Positions 20,142 to 32,591 are shown, counted from the stretch's first letter. The stretch is DNA of 64,000 nt from Diphasiastrum complanatum (GCA_029204225.1 CM055103.1:47612458-47676457); one strand, 5' to 3'. Translations and numbers: made by a program. The notes: generated by a model from the letters alone, not told the origin.

Positions 20142-21408
20142 TCTCTTCCAAAGCGGTGATGATAAATTCTAAACCTCTTTTTTTTGTTGCATAAAAATCT
20201 GTCATCAAATTGTTATGATAGTGTTATTAAAATAGCACCAATTTCTTGCTTCTAGAAATTTGTGTGCTTTTCGATAGAGACTGGTTTTACTAATTTCGAA
20301 TGGCTTTCTAAGTTTAAAATAGAATAGCCAGCAAGTAACAACTTCATCTTGATAGGTAGAGTGTTTGCAAGTTGAAAAGTAGGATGAAATTAGTAGTGTT
20401 TCATGAAAACGAAGGTTGGTCTTTTTTTCTTTTGAAGTAGAGATTCAGTGAAAGTTTGAGTTTTTGTGGGATGTCCCAAATCTGTGGGCCCAACAAGTAG
20501 GCACCCAACTTCAACTTTCAGAAGTTTTTAATTGAAATTTTTTTTGTGCCTAAAGTGAAGCTGCCAAAAGTAGAGGAAGTTTTGGAATTTTGGAGCTGCA
20601 CACACTAAAAATAGTGAAGAAGCAACCCATCATAGGCTAAAACTACCTTTCACTTTGGTTTTTTGTTTTTTTTTCACAAAACTTCAATGACCTTCACATA
20701 ACTTCAGTGACCTTCAAGTCTGATTTTTGGTCTAATTTTACCTTGGATTAAGAAAAATATGCAAAAAAAAATCTGTTTTTTGTGAAGGGAAGTTTTTCTT
20801 ACATGGAAGGTGGGTTTAATTTTGTTATGGATTTGTGAATAAGCAATCCATTATAAACTAAACTACCTTTCATGTTGGTATTCTGGTTTTTTCCAGAATT
20901 TTCACATTTGATTTTTGGACTATTCTTACCTTGGATTAAGAATGATAGACTAAAAAATTTGCTTTTTGTGAAGGGAAGTTTTTTTTAGAAGGTGGGCTTG
21001 ATTTTGTTAAGAGTTTGTGAATTCATTCTCTTCTCAACTTTTGGATTTAAAGAAGAAAGAGAAAGAATTGCTCTCAACTTTTAAAAACAAATGTTAGTTC
21101 TCCATTCTACATTGCTAGAAATATAGGTGAAACCATTTTGAAATTTGGTAGTTGTAAATCAAAATTTGCCATCAAATTTAGCAATGGTTCATTATGAGAA
21201 ACTAAAAGAGGAACCCAACATGTAAATGAAAACTTGGATATGTTATAAGTCATTTTCATGTAATTGAATTCAAAAAGTTTTGAACTTTTGGGAATTGAGC
21301 TTATTAATAGCAAGTATTCATAAGCTTCTTGTCTTGTTCTAATATTAAACAAAGCTTATTTATCTTTGTTGTTGCTTTGAATACTAGGATCACAATCAAG
21401 ACACTCCC
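20142..21408 (+). other. Retroelement leader with an internal tandem duplication
   Basis: This non-coding stretch leads from the primer site to the gag start at 21409. A degenerate direct duplication is visible: a unit from about 20617 (GAAGCAACCCATCATAGGCT) recurs from about 20838 (TAAGCAATCCATTATAAACT). Both copies continue through AAACTACCTTTCA, TACCTTGGATTAAGAA and TTTTTGTGAAGGGAAGTTTT. The period is about 220 bp. Confidence 0.6.
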
Positions 21409-22267
21409 ATGGATCAATCAACCTCTAATCCTTCCTTTGACTTGTCTAAACCTGATAGTGTGGCACAAGCCCTACAACTCCTCTACCAACAAATTCAAGA
21501 GACAAACCAACAACTACATGAATCTAATTTATAGAATCAAGCTCTGGAGTCTAAGTTGGCCAATCAACGAAAGCATGTATTATCTCCTCCTGTTAAAGTA
21601 TATAAAGGGGAAAAGACAGAGAGGAGTCTACAAGTAGTAAACTCTTGGCTTAATTTGAAATGAGTATTTTGCCATGAATCTTTTTTTCAAAAGTGAAAAA
21701 CTCTCCACTGCTACTATGTTTTTGGATGGAAAAGCTTTAGTATGGTGGGAGGACTTAGTAGCCAAAGGAAAACAACCATTAACATGGGAGGCATTTTGCT
21801 TAGTGTTCAAGGGATACTTTCTTTCCTTGTTAGATGATTATGAACATTTTTAAAAATTTCGAGATTGACTATGACAAAAGGCCTTGAGCAATTTATTCAA
21901 GTTATAGTGAAATACCTCCAAAGGTATAGATGCTCATGTTCGTTGATGCTTTACGTAACGACTATTAAGTGGATGTTCGAAGGAACCATCCCAACACCTT
22001 AGAAGATGCTATTAGGATTGCAAAGTATTATAATGATACTCCTAAGCCACATAGGAGTCATCACCCTAATGAGCAAAAGAAGGGTTTTCAATTTAAAAGG
22101 AAGGATAAGGAAGTTACCAATGAGGCATCTTCCAATCCTAATTCTAAGAAACCCAAACACCACTCCAATAATCATCAAGGTGGCAAGAAGGACCTAATGG
22201 AAGCTCGAACGAAGAATTTGTGCTTCAAGTGCAATGGAGAGGGTCACCTTGCTTGTGATTGTCATGC
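21409..22267 (+). pseudogene. Ty3-type gag with intact CCHC knuckle
   Basis: The frame starts MDQSTSNPSFDLSKPDSVAQ. After stops and frameshifts it shows TMFLDGKALVWWEDLVAKGK and PLTWEAFCLVFKGYF, the Retrotrans_gag signature (W-W..L...TW..F...F) of Ty3/gypsy elements. Further on come AIRIAKYYNDTPKPHR, a Lys/His/Asn-rich stretch, and the zinc knuckle CFKCNGEGHLACDC, which keeps C-x2-C-x4-H-x4-C. Immediately after the knuckle the sequence switches to copia pol at about 22268. Confidence 0.75.
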
Positions 22268-22985
22268 TTGGATATGGCAACTCAAGTAAGGGATACAAGG
22301 TATATCTTCCATCCTTGGATAAGTTTGTGGTGTCTAGAGATGTAATCTTTGATGAATACAAGATGCACAAACTTGATGAGGCTCAACTATCTCAACAATC
22401 AAGAGGATAGTGGCCGAGAATCAAGATGATCTTGATTTTGAGGAGGAGTGTAAGGAGGAGTTTGAACCAAGTCAACCTACCACACCTAGAAGATCATCAA
22501 GGGTAAGAGTGGAGCCAACACGGCTCACATATCAAGGCAAGAGGCGGCAAGCCGAGGGTAATCCATCTACTTCTTTTGCTCTTATGTCAAGTTTTGATGA
22601 GCCTTCAAATGTAAAAGATAGTACCAAGCTATGCTAGATGAGTACAATGCTTTGATGGATAATGATACTTGAATCCTTGTTGATAGACCTTCCAAGAATG
22701 TGATAGGATGTAAGTGGGTTTTCAAACTCAAGTTAAATTCAGATGGAAGCATAAGCAAACACAAGGCAAGGCTAGTTGCCAAGGGATATGCCCAAGAGAA
22801 GGGCATAGATTATGTGGAGACTTTTGCACCCGTGGCCAAGATGGTCACAATAAGGTTGATTCTTGATCTTGCCTCTCATTTTGGATGGATGCTTTGTCAA
22901 ATGGATGTGTCAAATGCATTTTAATGGATTCTTGGAAAGACATCTTCATGGAGCAGCCCCAAGATTTTTTTGATAACTTTGCCAA
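22268..22985 (+). pseudogene. Ty1/copia integrase tail and RT fragment fused to Ty3 gag
   Basis: The translation reads GYGNSSKGYKVYLPSLDKFV and VSRDVIFDE (the integrase C-terminal block of copia). An acidic linker follows, with RRSSRVRVEPTRL. RT sequence comes next: [40 protein letters not shown] and CQMDVSNAF. It stops before the YVDD box, near an A-rich tract at 22985. Protease, integrase core and RNase H are absent. The junction with the Ty3-type gag lies within about 10 bp after the zinc knuckle. Confidence 0.75.
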
Positions 22986-23822
<837 letters not shown>

Positions 23823-23824
<2 letters not shown>

Positions 23825-24558
23825 ACATCACTTAGTATTAATCTAAGCCATGTTCAAGGCATTAGCTTCATAATTGTTGACAAACCTCTTTAAGCCAATA
23901 TTGATTTCTTCTTTCATTTTGATAATAATGAAAATCTAGCATCCTCTAGGGCAGAAAGATTTAGGGTTTTCCAATAAATTATGTTAAAAACAATCTCTTA
24001 GTAAAAATGGTGACTGATCTCCAATTAATGGCAAATCTACTATCTATTTGTTTTTGTCCTTATGTTCCATGGAATTTGCACTCTTGTCAGGTCTTGGATT
24101 TGCAAAGCCCTTGCGACTTGATGATGTACTTTGAGGTGCTTTAAGTCTAATATGAAAATGTCTTTCAAACATACAACTTTCATGGCATTAAAAAAATAGG
24201 TTAGGAATGATTCAACAATAACTTGATGCATTCCACACATTCTATCAACATTGCTTTTGTAATTTCATAGTTTTGAAAAAAAATTCCTATCTAGGAAACA
24301 AGAAATGTAGAAAGATAAAACAAATAATATATTTAACTTTGGAAGGACTCTTAACACTAGAGTTGTTTTTAGCACACTTTTGCACATACGCACAAAAGTA
24401 CGCATAAAACCCTTGATCAGTGACATGACATGCCATCAAATGATTGAAATTTCAATCTTTCAATTGTATGTGGAACTAGACTTGAATCTTCATTGTCTTA
24501 TCAAAGGACTTATTTTTCTTAAATTCTTCTTTTCTCAATTGATGGCAATTTACCCCCA
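23823..24558. other. No gene seen
   Basis: AT-rich, no conserved reading frame or repeat recognised. Confidence 0.5.
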
Positions 24559-25021
24559 AAAAACTTCAATGTTTAGCACTTCACATGAGTAACTTTAGGT
24601 TCACATATATACCTCTATAGGCCTCCAAATTTAGTTCTTTTTTTATAGGCATGTTTCTATGGTCATAAAGGATTTTTGGAAGTAGATAGCCAAAGAAAGG
24701 GTTGTAAAAAGCACCTCCAAAAGAGTTGCAACTTTTTTAGCACCTTTCCATAAATTTCAATACTTTTTAACACTTCGCATGGGTAACTTTAGATGCAAAT
24801 ATCTATCTCTACATAACTCCAAATTGAAAAAAAATTGAGAGACATGTTTTTATGGTCATATAAAAGTTTTTAAAGTAGACAACCCAAAAAAATATTGTTT
24901 AAATCATGGTGTTGGTACACTCAAATATGATATTTCTAGTGTTGTACTTCAAAATTCAATTTTTTTTTAATGAACATGTTTCTGTAATTGTACATGATTT
25001 TTAAGAGTAGACAGGCTAAAA
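24559..25021 (+). repeat. Diverged tandem repeat, about 195-bp unit, two and a half copies
   Basis: Copy 1 (about 24559-24694) and copy 2 (about 24753-24888) share the ordered blocks CTTCAATGTTTAGCACTTCA / TTCAATACTTTTTAACACTT, GGTAACTTTAG-like, CTCCAAAT, GACATGTTTTTATGGTCATA and GTAGATAGCCAAA / GTAGACAACCCAAA. A partial third copy ends GTAGACAGGCTAAA near 25020. Identity is moderate, so the array is old. Confidence 0.7.
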
Positions 25022-27787
25022 GTTGAATGTAAAATTCACAACAATGTAGTCCCATATATGAAAATATCAAAGTTTCATTAGTACTCCCACATGTTTGACA
25101 CATTATATCTTACATATAAGCTACTCAAAATGAAGGTCTCAAATTTTTTAATCGATAAATGTATATATGAAGAACACAAATGTGAAAGGATTTGATGAGA
25201 TTCATCATAGTTTATGAGATATGATTTTTTTGAATAAGTGCTTGAGATGCACACTTTTGTGTGCATTTTTTGATGATGCTAGTGTTCCTAGATATTTGAT
25301 AAAAGACTGTACCTTATAAATTTGAAGCCAAGACTAAGAGGCTACAGGTAGGTCGTGCAAAAAGATAAGGAGGTCAGTTTTTTATAGCTGATTTTTGAAT
25401 CTTAGTGGAATAGGTCTCATAGCTTGGACACAAAGAAATGGTTGAATCATTGATGAAAAATTGAGGTCTAATTTGAGTATTATCAAAGTAACATGGGAGG
25501 ACCACAGTTTTGTGAATTTTATCTTTGAGATAAAATGTGAATCTCAATGGCTAAGTAAACAAGAAAGGGGGAGGCGGCTGATTTGATACATGACCCAAAA
25601 GATTTTTGAAAAATTTAGTGTAGAATGGTGGTAATGTATAAGGGTTAAAGAACTCGTATGGTTTTCTCAGTAGTTATCAAGATATGGACAAGGTTGGCAT
25701 CTATCTTTATAATAAATTTGAATTTCTAGGAGATATTGTGACAACATTTTGTGATGACAATTTTAAAAAAAAATTCCTAGAATGAGAAGCTTTGGTCGGT
25801 GTGATTTTGTGGAATGTCTAGTAATTAAAAAATAACTCCTCTAGAGGCTAGACAACAAAGGATGATGTTTGAATATTTGCATATGTTGAAGGGTACGTGT
25901 TTAAGGCAAAGTAAACAAACATTCACAGAAAATAAACATATAAAATAAACCAACTTGATTGAAAATGGAAATAGAGTTAATTATTAGATATGTGAAAAGC
26001 CATCACTAAGAATATAAAACCATTCAAATTCAAGAAGATAGTGTATGACTACATGCCACTGACTTCATTGTTTTCTACACCCTGTACTTTTAGTGCAAGA
26101 AGCAACAAGAAACTATGAGACATTTCTTATAAAGTGATCTTCATGATGCCAACAAACTGTGGCAAAAGCTTCAAGACATCATTTACATCAAGTGATGAGC
26201 CATCATATCACAAATCTAGCTACTTCACATTAATAGTTGCCTAAACTGGTCTATTGATAAAAGGTTGTATGTTGGAGGCCTCATGTTTAGACTATTTTGT
26301 CTCTTGATAATTTTGGCAGCATTTCCACAATGTGCAAGATAATTTCCTTTGTGCCACCTTTAGTTAGTAACTAATAAGTTAATATAGATTCCAAGCTCAT
26401 TCGATTGCACTAAAAGTTTTTTTTGAAACTTATGTAGTGAACCTCTTAGCACACATACGTGCATGTGCCCATATGCATACACACGTAGGTACGCATGCAT
26501 ATAACTTCATTCATGAACTTGAGTTGAAACAAATTGTTCTCCAAAATACTTGTGAAGCTCATTGCAACAACGAACTCATTGAACATTAAACCAAACTATC
26601 TTTCTTCACTTGTATATTCAATTTGTGCTATTGATTGCAATCATCAAAACTCCCAACCTCAATTAGAGACAAAAGGTCTTCACCAATAAGTCACTCATTG
26701 GTTACACCAAGGTTCCTTTGAGATTAAAATAAACTTGATAATTTTGTACATCCAATCTAACTTAGTGAATAATTACAAAATTTAAAGTCTCTAGCAATGA
26801 AACTCTAGCCCTTGGTTGTCAAGCAACCATGTTTTGCAACTACATACATTTTTTTGCCCATGTATGCACTAAAAAAGATGTATTTACAGGTGAGCTCATA
26901 ACCAAATGTCTTGACATCCAAGCTGAGGACGTTTGACAATATAAATCTATTTATTTTCAGCCCAAAATTTTTGTCAGACTTTCCAAGGAGGATAAGGATG
27001 GCATGTGGATAAGGTTTACATTACTGAGCTATGATCATAAATGAATGGCTGAAAAATCTGATTTGAAAATATATTGTATTCCCATAGTAAATTGTTGGAA
27101 ACAGGTTAGCCCTTTCCAACTAAGAACATCAGAAATTTGAAGCTCCCTTGTAGATATGTAAAGAAAAAAATGTTTAAAACCAACTTTCCAAACCAGCGGA
27201 CTTGTTTAGCAAGGCAGAGCCCTTGTTCATAGCTTCTTACTTTCCTTGTTTTTATTTGATAAAATCGACCAACATGGACCTAAAGAAAGAAACTTCCCAT
27301 GCATAAGGTTACTAGATTCTACAAGATCCCAATTCACATCATGAACACACAAGACCAAGTTCAGGCCACACTTGATAGAAAAGATTTAGCTTTAACTTTC
27401 AGTTTTTATATTTTCTCTTAAGAGAAAAACAAGAATCCCAATGATCAATGGCAGCATTTTGTAGTACTGAAGGTTGAACATGATTTCAAGGTCATCTCAG
27501 AATGAACGACCAACTTCCAAAAGTGCCAAAAGGTGCATTCTCACCAGCATTTGTCCATTTAATGGCAATACCCACACCATACAGCAAAAGAAAAAAATGA
27601 AAACGATGCACATAATCTACTATTAAGAAGATAAATATCTAAGTGAAAGCACGTTGAGCATTTCACAAAGTAAACAAATAGCAAACACTATGATATAATT
27701 ATGTCCATATAATTACTTGAACCACCTTAACATGCGACTACGCTCAAAGTGTCTGGCTGCAACATATTACTTGATATATACTACACC
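25022..27787. other. Long AT-rich stretch with no gene
   Basis: I find no protein motif, RNA gene or well-defined element. Around 26440-26510 there is alternating purine-pyrimidine sequence (CATACGTGCATGTGC, CATACACACGTAGG). Possible retroelement debris cannot be resolved by eye. Confidence 0.5.
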
Positions 27788-27990
27788 ACATATTTCCAAT
27801 CAGCTGGATTTTATGTTGTGAAATGATACTTTGTTATTTCAGCTAGTCTGTTAGCGTGAAAACTATCTGCCTCAATATGTTTCCACAACATACTTCCAAT
27901 CAGCTAGATTTTATGTTGCAAAGGGTAATGCCTTATTTCAGCAAGTCTATCTGCATAAGATTTCACTAGACTATTCTTCTCAATACATTT
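27788..27990 (+). repeat. Two-copy tandem duplication, about 100-bp unit
   Basis: The block TTCCAATCAGCTGGATTTTA...TTATTTCAGCTAGTCTGTTAGC starting near 27790 recurs from about 27893 as TTCCAATCAGCTAGATTTTA...TTATTTCAGCAAGTCTATCTGC. The divergence indicates an old local duplication. Confidence 0.7.
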
Positions 27991-29040
27991 CAACTGATCT
28001 AATATCACTGATGATTTATTAAGCTCCCAACAACTTCTTGATGTCTTTCTGCAATTTCCAAAAAAAAAACACATTTTTGTCAATTATCAGATCACAATTA
28101 CTAACATTCTAATTCAAAGACACCATAGCTTGTACAATTACTATGGCTGCAGCTGCAAACTAACGCCATAATTCAAAATTTTGACACCTTCCAGATGTGT
28201 AGATAAATGGAAGCAACCACTACAGTTTTCACTTGTAGAGCAAACTTCACTAGTGATTTAGTTCGCAACACTCAGCTTAACCAACTCCCATTCGCAAAGC
28301 ACTAAAGGATACAGGTAACCACTATCTTTACTTTCAATCATGATGTGATGCTAACAAACCAAGACTAAGGTTGAGTAACAACTAGAAAAATAGAACACGG
28401 AATTGCTAAAATCATAGATACCCAAATACAACTGTCTGCAAATCTTGTATGATTGGTGGAAGTGTATGGACTATTATAGGTTTGTAAAAAGAGTTTCTGT
28501 TCTGAAGAGCTAAGCTTGGAAGTTGAGATAGAATCAAACCATTGTGAGTTTTTTTAATCTCCTGATGTCATGGATTGTTTATGCATTTAAAATATACATT
28601 TTAAATTATAGTTGGAAGATATAAGTTCCAAATTAGAATTTTCATGCTTCTGTACTTGTACAATCACTAAACCAGCAAAGGAGCTTATGAAAACACCAGA
28701 TTCTGGTTACGATACCACCATACTATTAGATAGAATCTGCTGAGCCAACAAACTATGTAAGTCATAAAGCTTGTTGCAGGATTGAACAGTCAACAGGTGC
28801 TCAGAATAGTAACTGACAGTTCTCCAATGCACATTTCACCTACTTGGGAAGTTAGTGGACCTTGAAGGAGACTAGTCTTGGACTGTTTCCCTGAGATGTT
28901 TCAGAACCTAGAAAGCTATGTATATATATCTCTTAGTTTTATTAAAAACATATCCTTTGCATCTTATGCCATCTGACTGTGCTGCATTCCTTGAAATTTT
29001 GTTGCCTCCTATTTTCTTGGTTGCTTTCAGTTGCTTCCTT
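27991..29040. other. No gene seen
   Basis: AT-rich with no convincing coding signal. It ends in a pyrimidine-rich stretch and CTTGCAG at 29043-29049, which could act as a splice acceptor for the exon-like sequence that follows. Confidence 0.45.
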
Positions 29041-29680
29041 AAGCTTGCAGAACTTTTGGGTTTCTTGGACACTCAGGAGGCAGGTCACTTCTGAGTGTGG
29101 TCACATCAATGTTGGTTAGAGACCTTGATACTTGTAAACGTTTGTTCAGGTGGGCAGCCTGGGCCACAGGTGTGAACAGAATAAAAGAATGAATGTGGAT
29201 GAGCTTGTTGCAAATGTGCACCAGCAGGTTGGAAGAGGCAACAACTAGGATTCTCGATGCTCGCTGAGGGCCGTGAAACACTATCTAGCAACTGTCAGAC
29301 CTTGCAGGACAACATAAAACCAACAAGCAAGAACTTCAACGTTAATTCCCTCAAGATTGGCAGGTTGAGGAAGGTCAATCTACTCCAGCAGGTGAGCCAT
29401 GGGGCTCTGATTGTTTGTTCGAAAGGGCATGCTGCCATGGAAGCAATCAAGTCTAACGTTGAGGCTTCATTCAAGAACAAGCGAGCAAGATTGGCCCTTG
29501 CATACAGTCAGAATAGTGGATGGAGGAGAAAGATCTGCCAATGGCCAGAACCAATGCACTGCTTGGCATCGCTCTGGACCACCAACCCAATATTGCTACT
29601 GAACTTGTACAGGTGATGGTGTCGGCCCAAGTAAGATTCCTCCAAGAACTGTATCGTGTTCTTACTGGATACTAAAGAGG
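29041..29680 (+). pseudogene. Unidentified exon-like gene fragment with frame changes
   Basis: Base composition is higher in GC than the surroundings, and translations look protein-like but move between frames. One frame has RDLDTCKRLFRWAAWATGVN near 29122. A second has NCQTLQDNIKPTSKNFNVN and AAMEAIKSNVEASFKNKRAR (29257-29616). A third has MARTNALLGIALDHQPNIAT, then ELVQVMVSAQVRFLQELYRV and LTGY-stop (about 29541-29675). The helical, Gln/Leu-rich ending looks like the C-terminus of a coiled-coil protein. I do not recognise the family. The frame changes suggest a pseudogene, perhaps of retroposed origin, though unrecognised introns or a functional spliced exon set are also possible. Confidence 0.45.
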
Positions 29681-29940
29681 ATGAATACAACGAGTTCCGA
29701 AATTAACCGCTTTTATGCTCCATATGATTTGACACCGTTATCCTCTCAGAGCACATCGTGTCCATAAAGGTCTAGCATGCTATGTTTCAAATACGCTACA
29801 AGAGCAAGTGCCATTCTTATAACATCTCCTTTTTTGGTCTACTTGGTTAAAAACTTCTACTACTTAGTTGAAAACTCCAAAAGAATTCGATGAAGAGGAC
29901 AATTTTGTAACTACTATTTTCTGCCAGAAGGATCCCCTAC

Positions 29941-30314
29941 TGTTAGAATTAATGATCACATTGTTACCCCTAATGTTGTCATCTAGGATTAATTAGGATT
30001 ATTGGGCCATGCCTGCATGCTAATTCTAGGGGCATTTGCCTATATTTAGTAAAGTCAAGTTAGAGTATAGTTAGAAAAGTTTGAGATTCTAGTGCTTGAT
30101 TTGGAGCACAAGTTTTGCTACAGATAGATGTTGGGTGCTTTTACCTTATATAGAGACATCAATCAGGCAATTGCTTTTGCTTCTGCTTTTTGGCATAAAC
30201 TGTCGTCTATAAGTATGTAGTGCACCCTAGTCCATTTGCAATAGTTGGGGTACATCTCATCATTGTGCTTAGTAAATCAATATTCAAGTCAAGATAATGC
30301 TTCACGGTTTCACA
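29941..30314 (+). mobile_element. 5' LTR of a non-coding copia-like element
   Basis: This block starts TGTTAGAATTAATGATCACA and shares its first about 185 bp with the block starting at 32807, which sits right after a polypurine tract. A TATA-like CTTATATAGAG lies near 30145. It probably ends with CA at 30313-30314, followed by TTATCATGGT, a degraded version of the ATGGTATCAGAGC primer region. The right half does not match the 3' LTR, so one of the two has been rearranged. Confidence 0.7.
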
Positions 30315-30810
30315 GTTTCTTATCATGGTGGCAACTGATAAGTTCATTGTTACAAGTGACAAGTGTGGCAAGCTGTGTGGTTGTCATTCTACTTTGTATT
30401 GGTTTGGGAAGATAAAGATATCAAGGAGCAACCTTAAGCTTTGTATTGGTATCAATCCAAGTACAAAGATCCAAAGTGTCTTGTTGTTTTTTAGTAATGT
30501 TTGTTTTCTATCCAAGCTATAGTAGCTTGTTTATGTGGCAGAAACTTTCCTATTTATCTGAACTAATATCACTTGAGATTTATACTTAATCAAAGTGATT
30601 GTTTGTTGTGATTGTCAAGAAAATTTCTGGATACCATCCAAGTCATAGTTGATCGTCCATGTGGTCATACCAAGATCACTTCTACTAGGAAGATTTAGTT
30701 TGAGTTGAAAAAAAAAGTTCTATGTTTTCTTCAAGTTCTGAAATCTATCCATGTTCATGGTCTGTCATGTGGTAGATTTTGTTGTTTCGAATAAGATTTT
30801 GAAGCTAAGG

Positions 30811-30975
30811 TTGTTGATTACCCTTTGAAAATCAACTAGCAAGGTTGTTGTTTAGCCTCATAAAAACAACATGATTCATTTATTGAATCAACAGGTTGTT
30901 GTTCAGCCTCGTGACAAACAACAAGCTTCATTTCTATGAATGAACAGGTTATTGATCAGCCTTAGAAAATCAATA
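30811..30975 (+). repeat. Four tandem short hairpins with changing but complementary stems
   Basis: The stems are GTTGATT/AATCAAC (30813-30836), GTTGTTT/AAACAAC (30847-30870), GTTGTT/AACAAC (30898-30922) and TATTGAT/ATCAATA (30950-30975). Three of the loops share AGCCT. Between units lie smaller hairpins, GATTCA/TGAATC (30873-30889) and TTCAT/ATGAA (30927-30940). The unit spacing is about 35-52 bp. Confidence 0.65.
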
Positions 30976-31857
30976 TGAAGTCTTCTCAAGTGAAGCAAGT
31001 TCCTTCAAGGTGAGGAAGTATCATGAATCTTTGATCTCTACTTTTGTTTACCATTATGGTTGATTTCGGTGTAGAGATGTGTTAAAGAAAAGAATTTAGG
31101 ACAATTGTTATATGACGGAGGTGTTTGAATCTCTTAATCTGCAGGAAGATGGACATACACAAGTTGGGAAGTTTGCATATGACATAGTGTCAGGATAAAT
31201 AGATATCATGATGAGATGCTTTCTAGGTTGGAAAATTGTTTGGAGGAGGAGTATTAGTTACTTTGTGTGAGGAAGTATTGCATACGTTTTATCTTTCTAT
31301 TGGGGAAGGTCTAATACTTGCATATTTGGTTTGGTTCATAAATGACATTCTATTTGTATCATTGTTGGAGAGTGGTTGAAGACAAGAATGCAAACATGAA
31401 GTGTACATCCAAGGGGAGTAGTTCAGCTAAGTCCATCAAGTCCATCACAGGTAGTAACTTATGAGAATACCAGGAGAATTAAAATGGATTCAATTCAAGA
31501 AATCAACACAAGTGGAGCCAGCTAATTATGAAGTATAGGTTTTAAACGTAGGTGTTGATGCAGGATATTTGATGTTGACATTTGTCGATCCATTTCCTAC
31601 TTATATTTGTTATGATGGTGCCATGGTAATCAAAGAGGACTACATTCTCTTTATGGGTGTTGATGAGATCCTTACATAATTGTGATAGCTTGGAAGATGT
31701 TCAAAAAGACCAAGGGAGTCAATCTTCAAGTAAAGTTCTTAGGGTTATGGCAAAGGTTAATCATGTCCAAATAATTTGATTCAGGGGGAGTCAAGTTGTT
31801 TTAGCCTAAGGAAGTCAAGGTATCGATGGTGATATGTTGCACTCATGGTGGTCACAC

Positions 31858-32591
31858 ATATGCACCAATGTTTCATGGGCGCGTTTCGTACGTCGTTTCG
31901 AAACGCATTTGAAACACGTATGAAACATTTGGTTCAGGTTTGGAACGGGAAATTTTTTTTAGGGTTATTTTTTTTTTTTTTGAAAATGTGTTTTTGAGGG
32001 TTTTTGGGGTTTACAGATGTCATAGAAAGTCTAGTAACAAGTAGATACATCCAATTTCATGAGAATGCTCTAGAGAATGCAATTTCAAGAGGAGAAGCTG
32101 TGTATGGTGACTATGGTCACTTTCCTCAATCAATTATTGCTACTGTCATGGATAGGTTATTAGGTTGCAAAAATCTGTTCATGCCCATTGCCAATACATA
32201 CTACAAAGCTTATGGCGCGGTTTTTGGGGTTTACAGATGTCATAGACAGTCTAGTAACAAGTAGATACATCCAATTTCATGAGAATGCTCTAGAGAAATT
32301 AGAATGCAATTTCAAGAGGAGAAGCTGTGTATGGTGACTATAATCACTTTCCTCAGTCAACTATTAATACTATCATGGATAGGTTATTAGGTTGCGAGAA
32401 TCTGTTCATGCCCATTGCCAGTAAATACTACAAAGGTTATGGCGCGGTTTCAAAAAAAAAAAACATTGGTTTTTTTTTTTTCAGCCGTTTCGAACACTGA
32501 AACAGCGTTTCGAAACAAGGCCGTTTCGTACGTCCCATTTCAAACGCGTTTCAGCATTCGAAACGTGTTTCGAGGAAACACTGATATGCAC
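31858..32591 (+). mobile_element. Non-autonomous hAT-type transposon with perfect 8-bp target duplication
   Basis: ATATGCAC is duplicated exactly at 31858-31865 and 32584-32591. The 718-bp insert (31866-32583) has terminal inverted repeats CAATGTTTC and CAGTGTTTC (one mismatch in nine). An 8-bp duplication with short CA-G-type termini is diagnostic of the hAT superfamily. Both ends are packed with subterminal copies of GTTTCG/CGAAAC, including GTTTCGAAAC palindromes on each side, which are likely transposase-binding sites. There is no transposase ORF. The middle holds a 220-bp tandem duplication, listed separately. Confidence 0.85.
32001..32447 (+). repeat. 220-bp tandem duplication of an exon-like segment inside the hAT element
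   Basis: Copy 1 (32001-32220) and copy 2 (32221-about 32447) both begin TTTTTGGGGTTTACAG, like a splice acceptor, and end TATGGCGCGG. Copy 1 is open through TDVIESLVTSRYIQFHENAL, ENAISRGEAVYGDYGHFPQS and IIATVMDRLLGCKNLF, then ANTYYKAYGAV. This looks like real protein, but I cannot name the family. Copy 2 has stops and a 7-bp difference. It is probably a host exon captured by the transposon and then duplicated. Confidence 0.65.

Noticed and set aside
26440-26510. Alternating purine-pyrimidine tract as a Z-DNA or functional element
   Set aside because: Too short and irregular to distinguish from background AT/GT-rich sequence.
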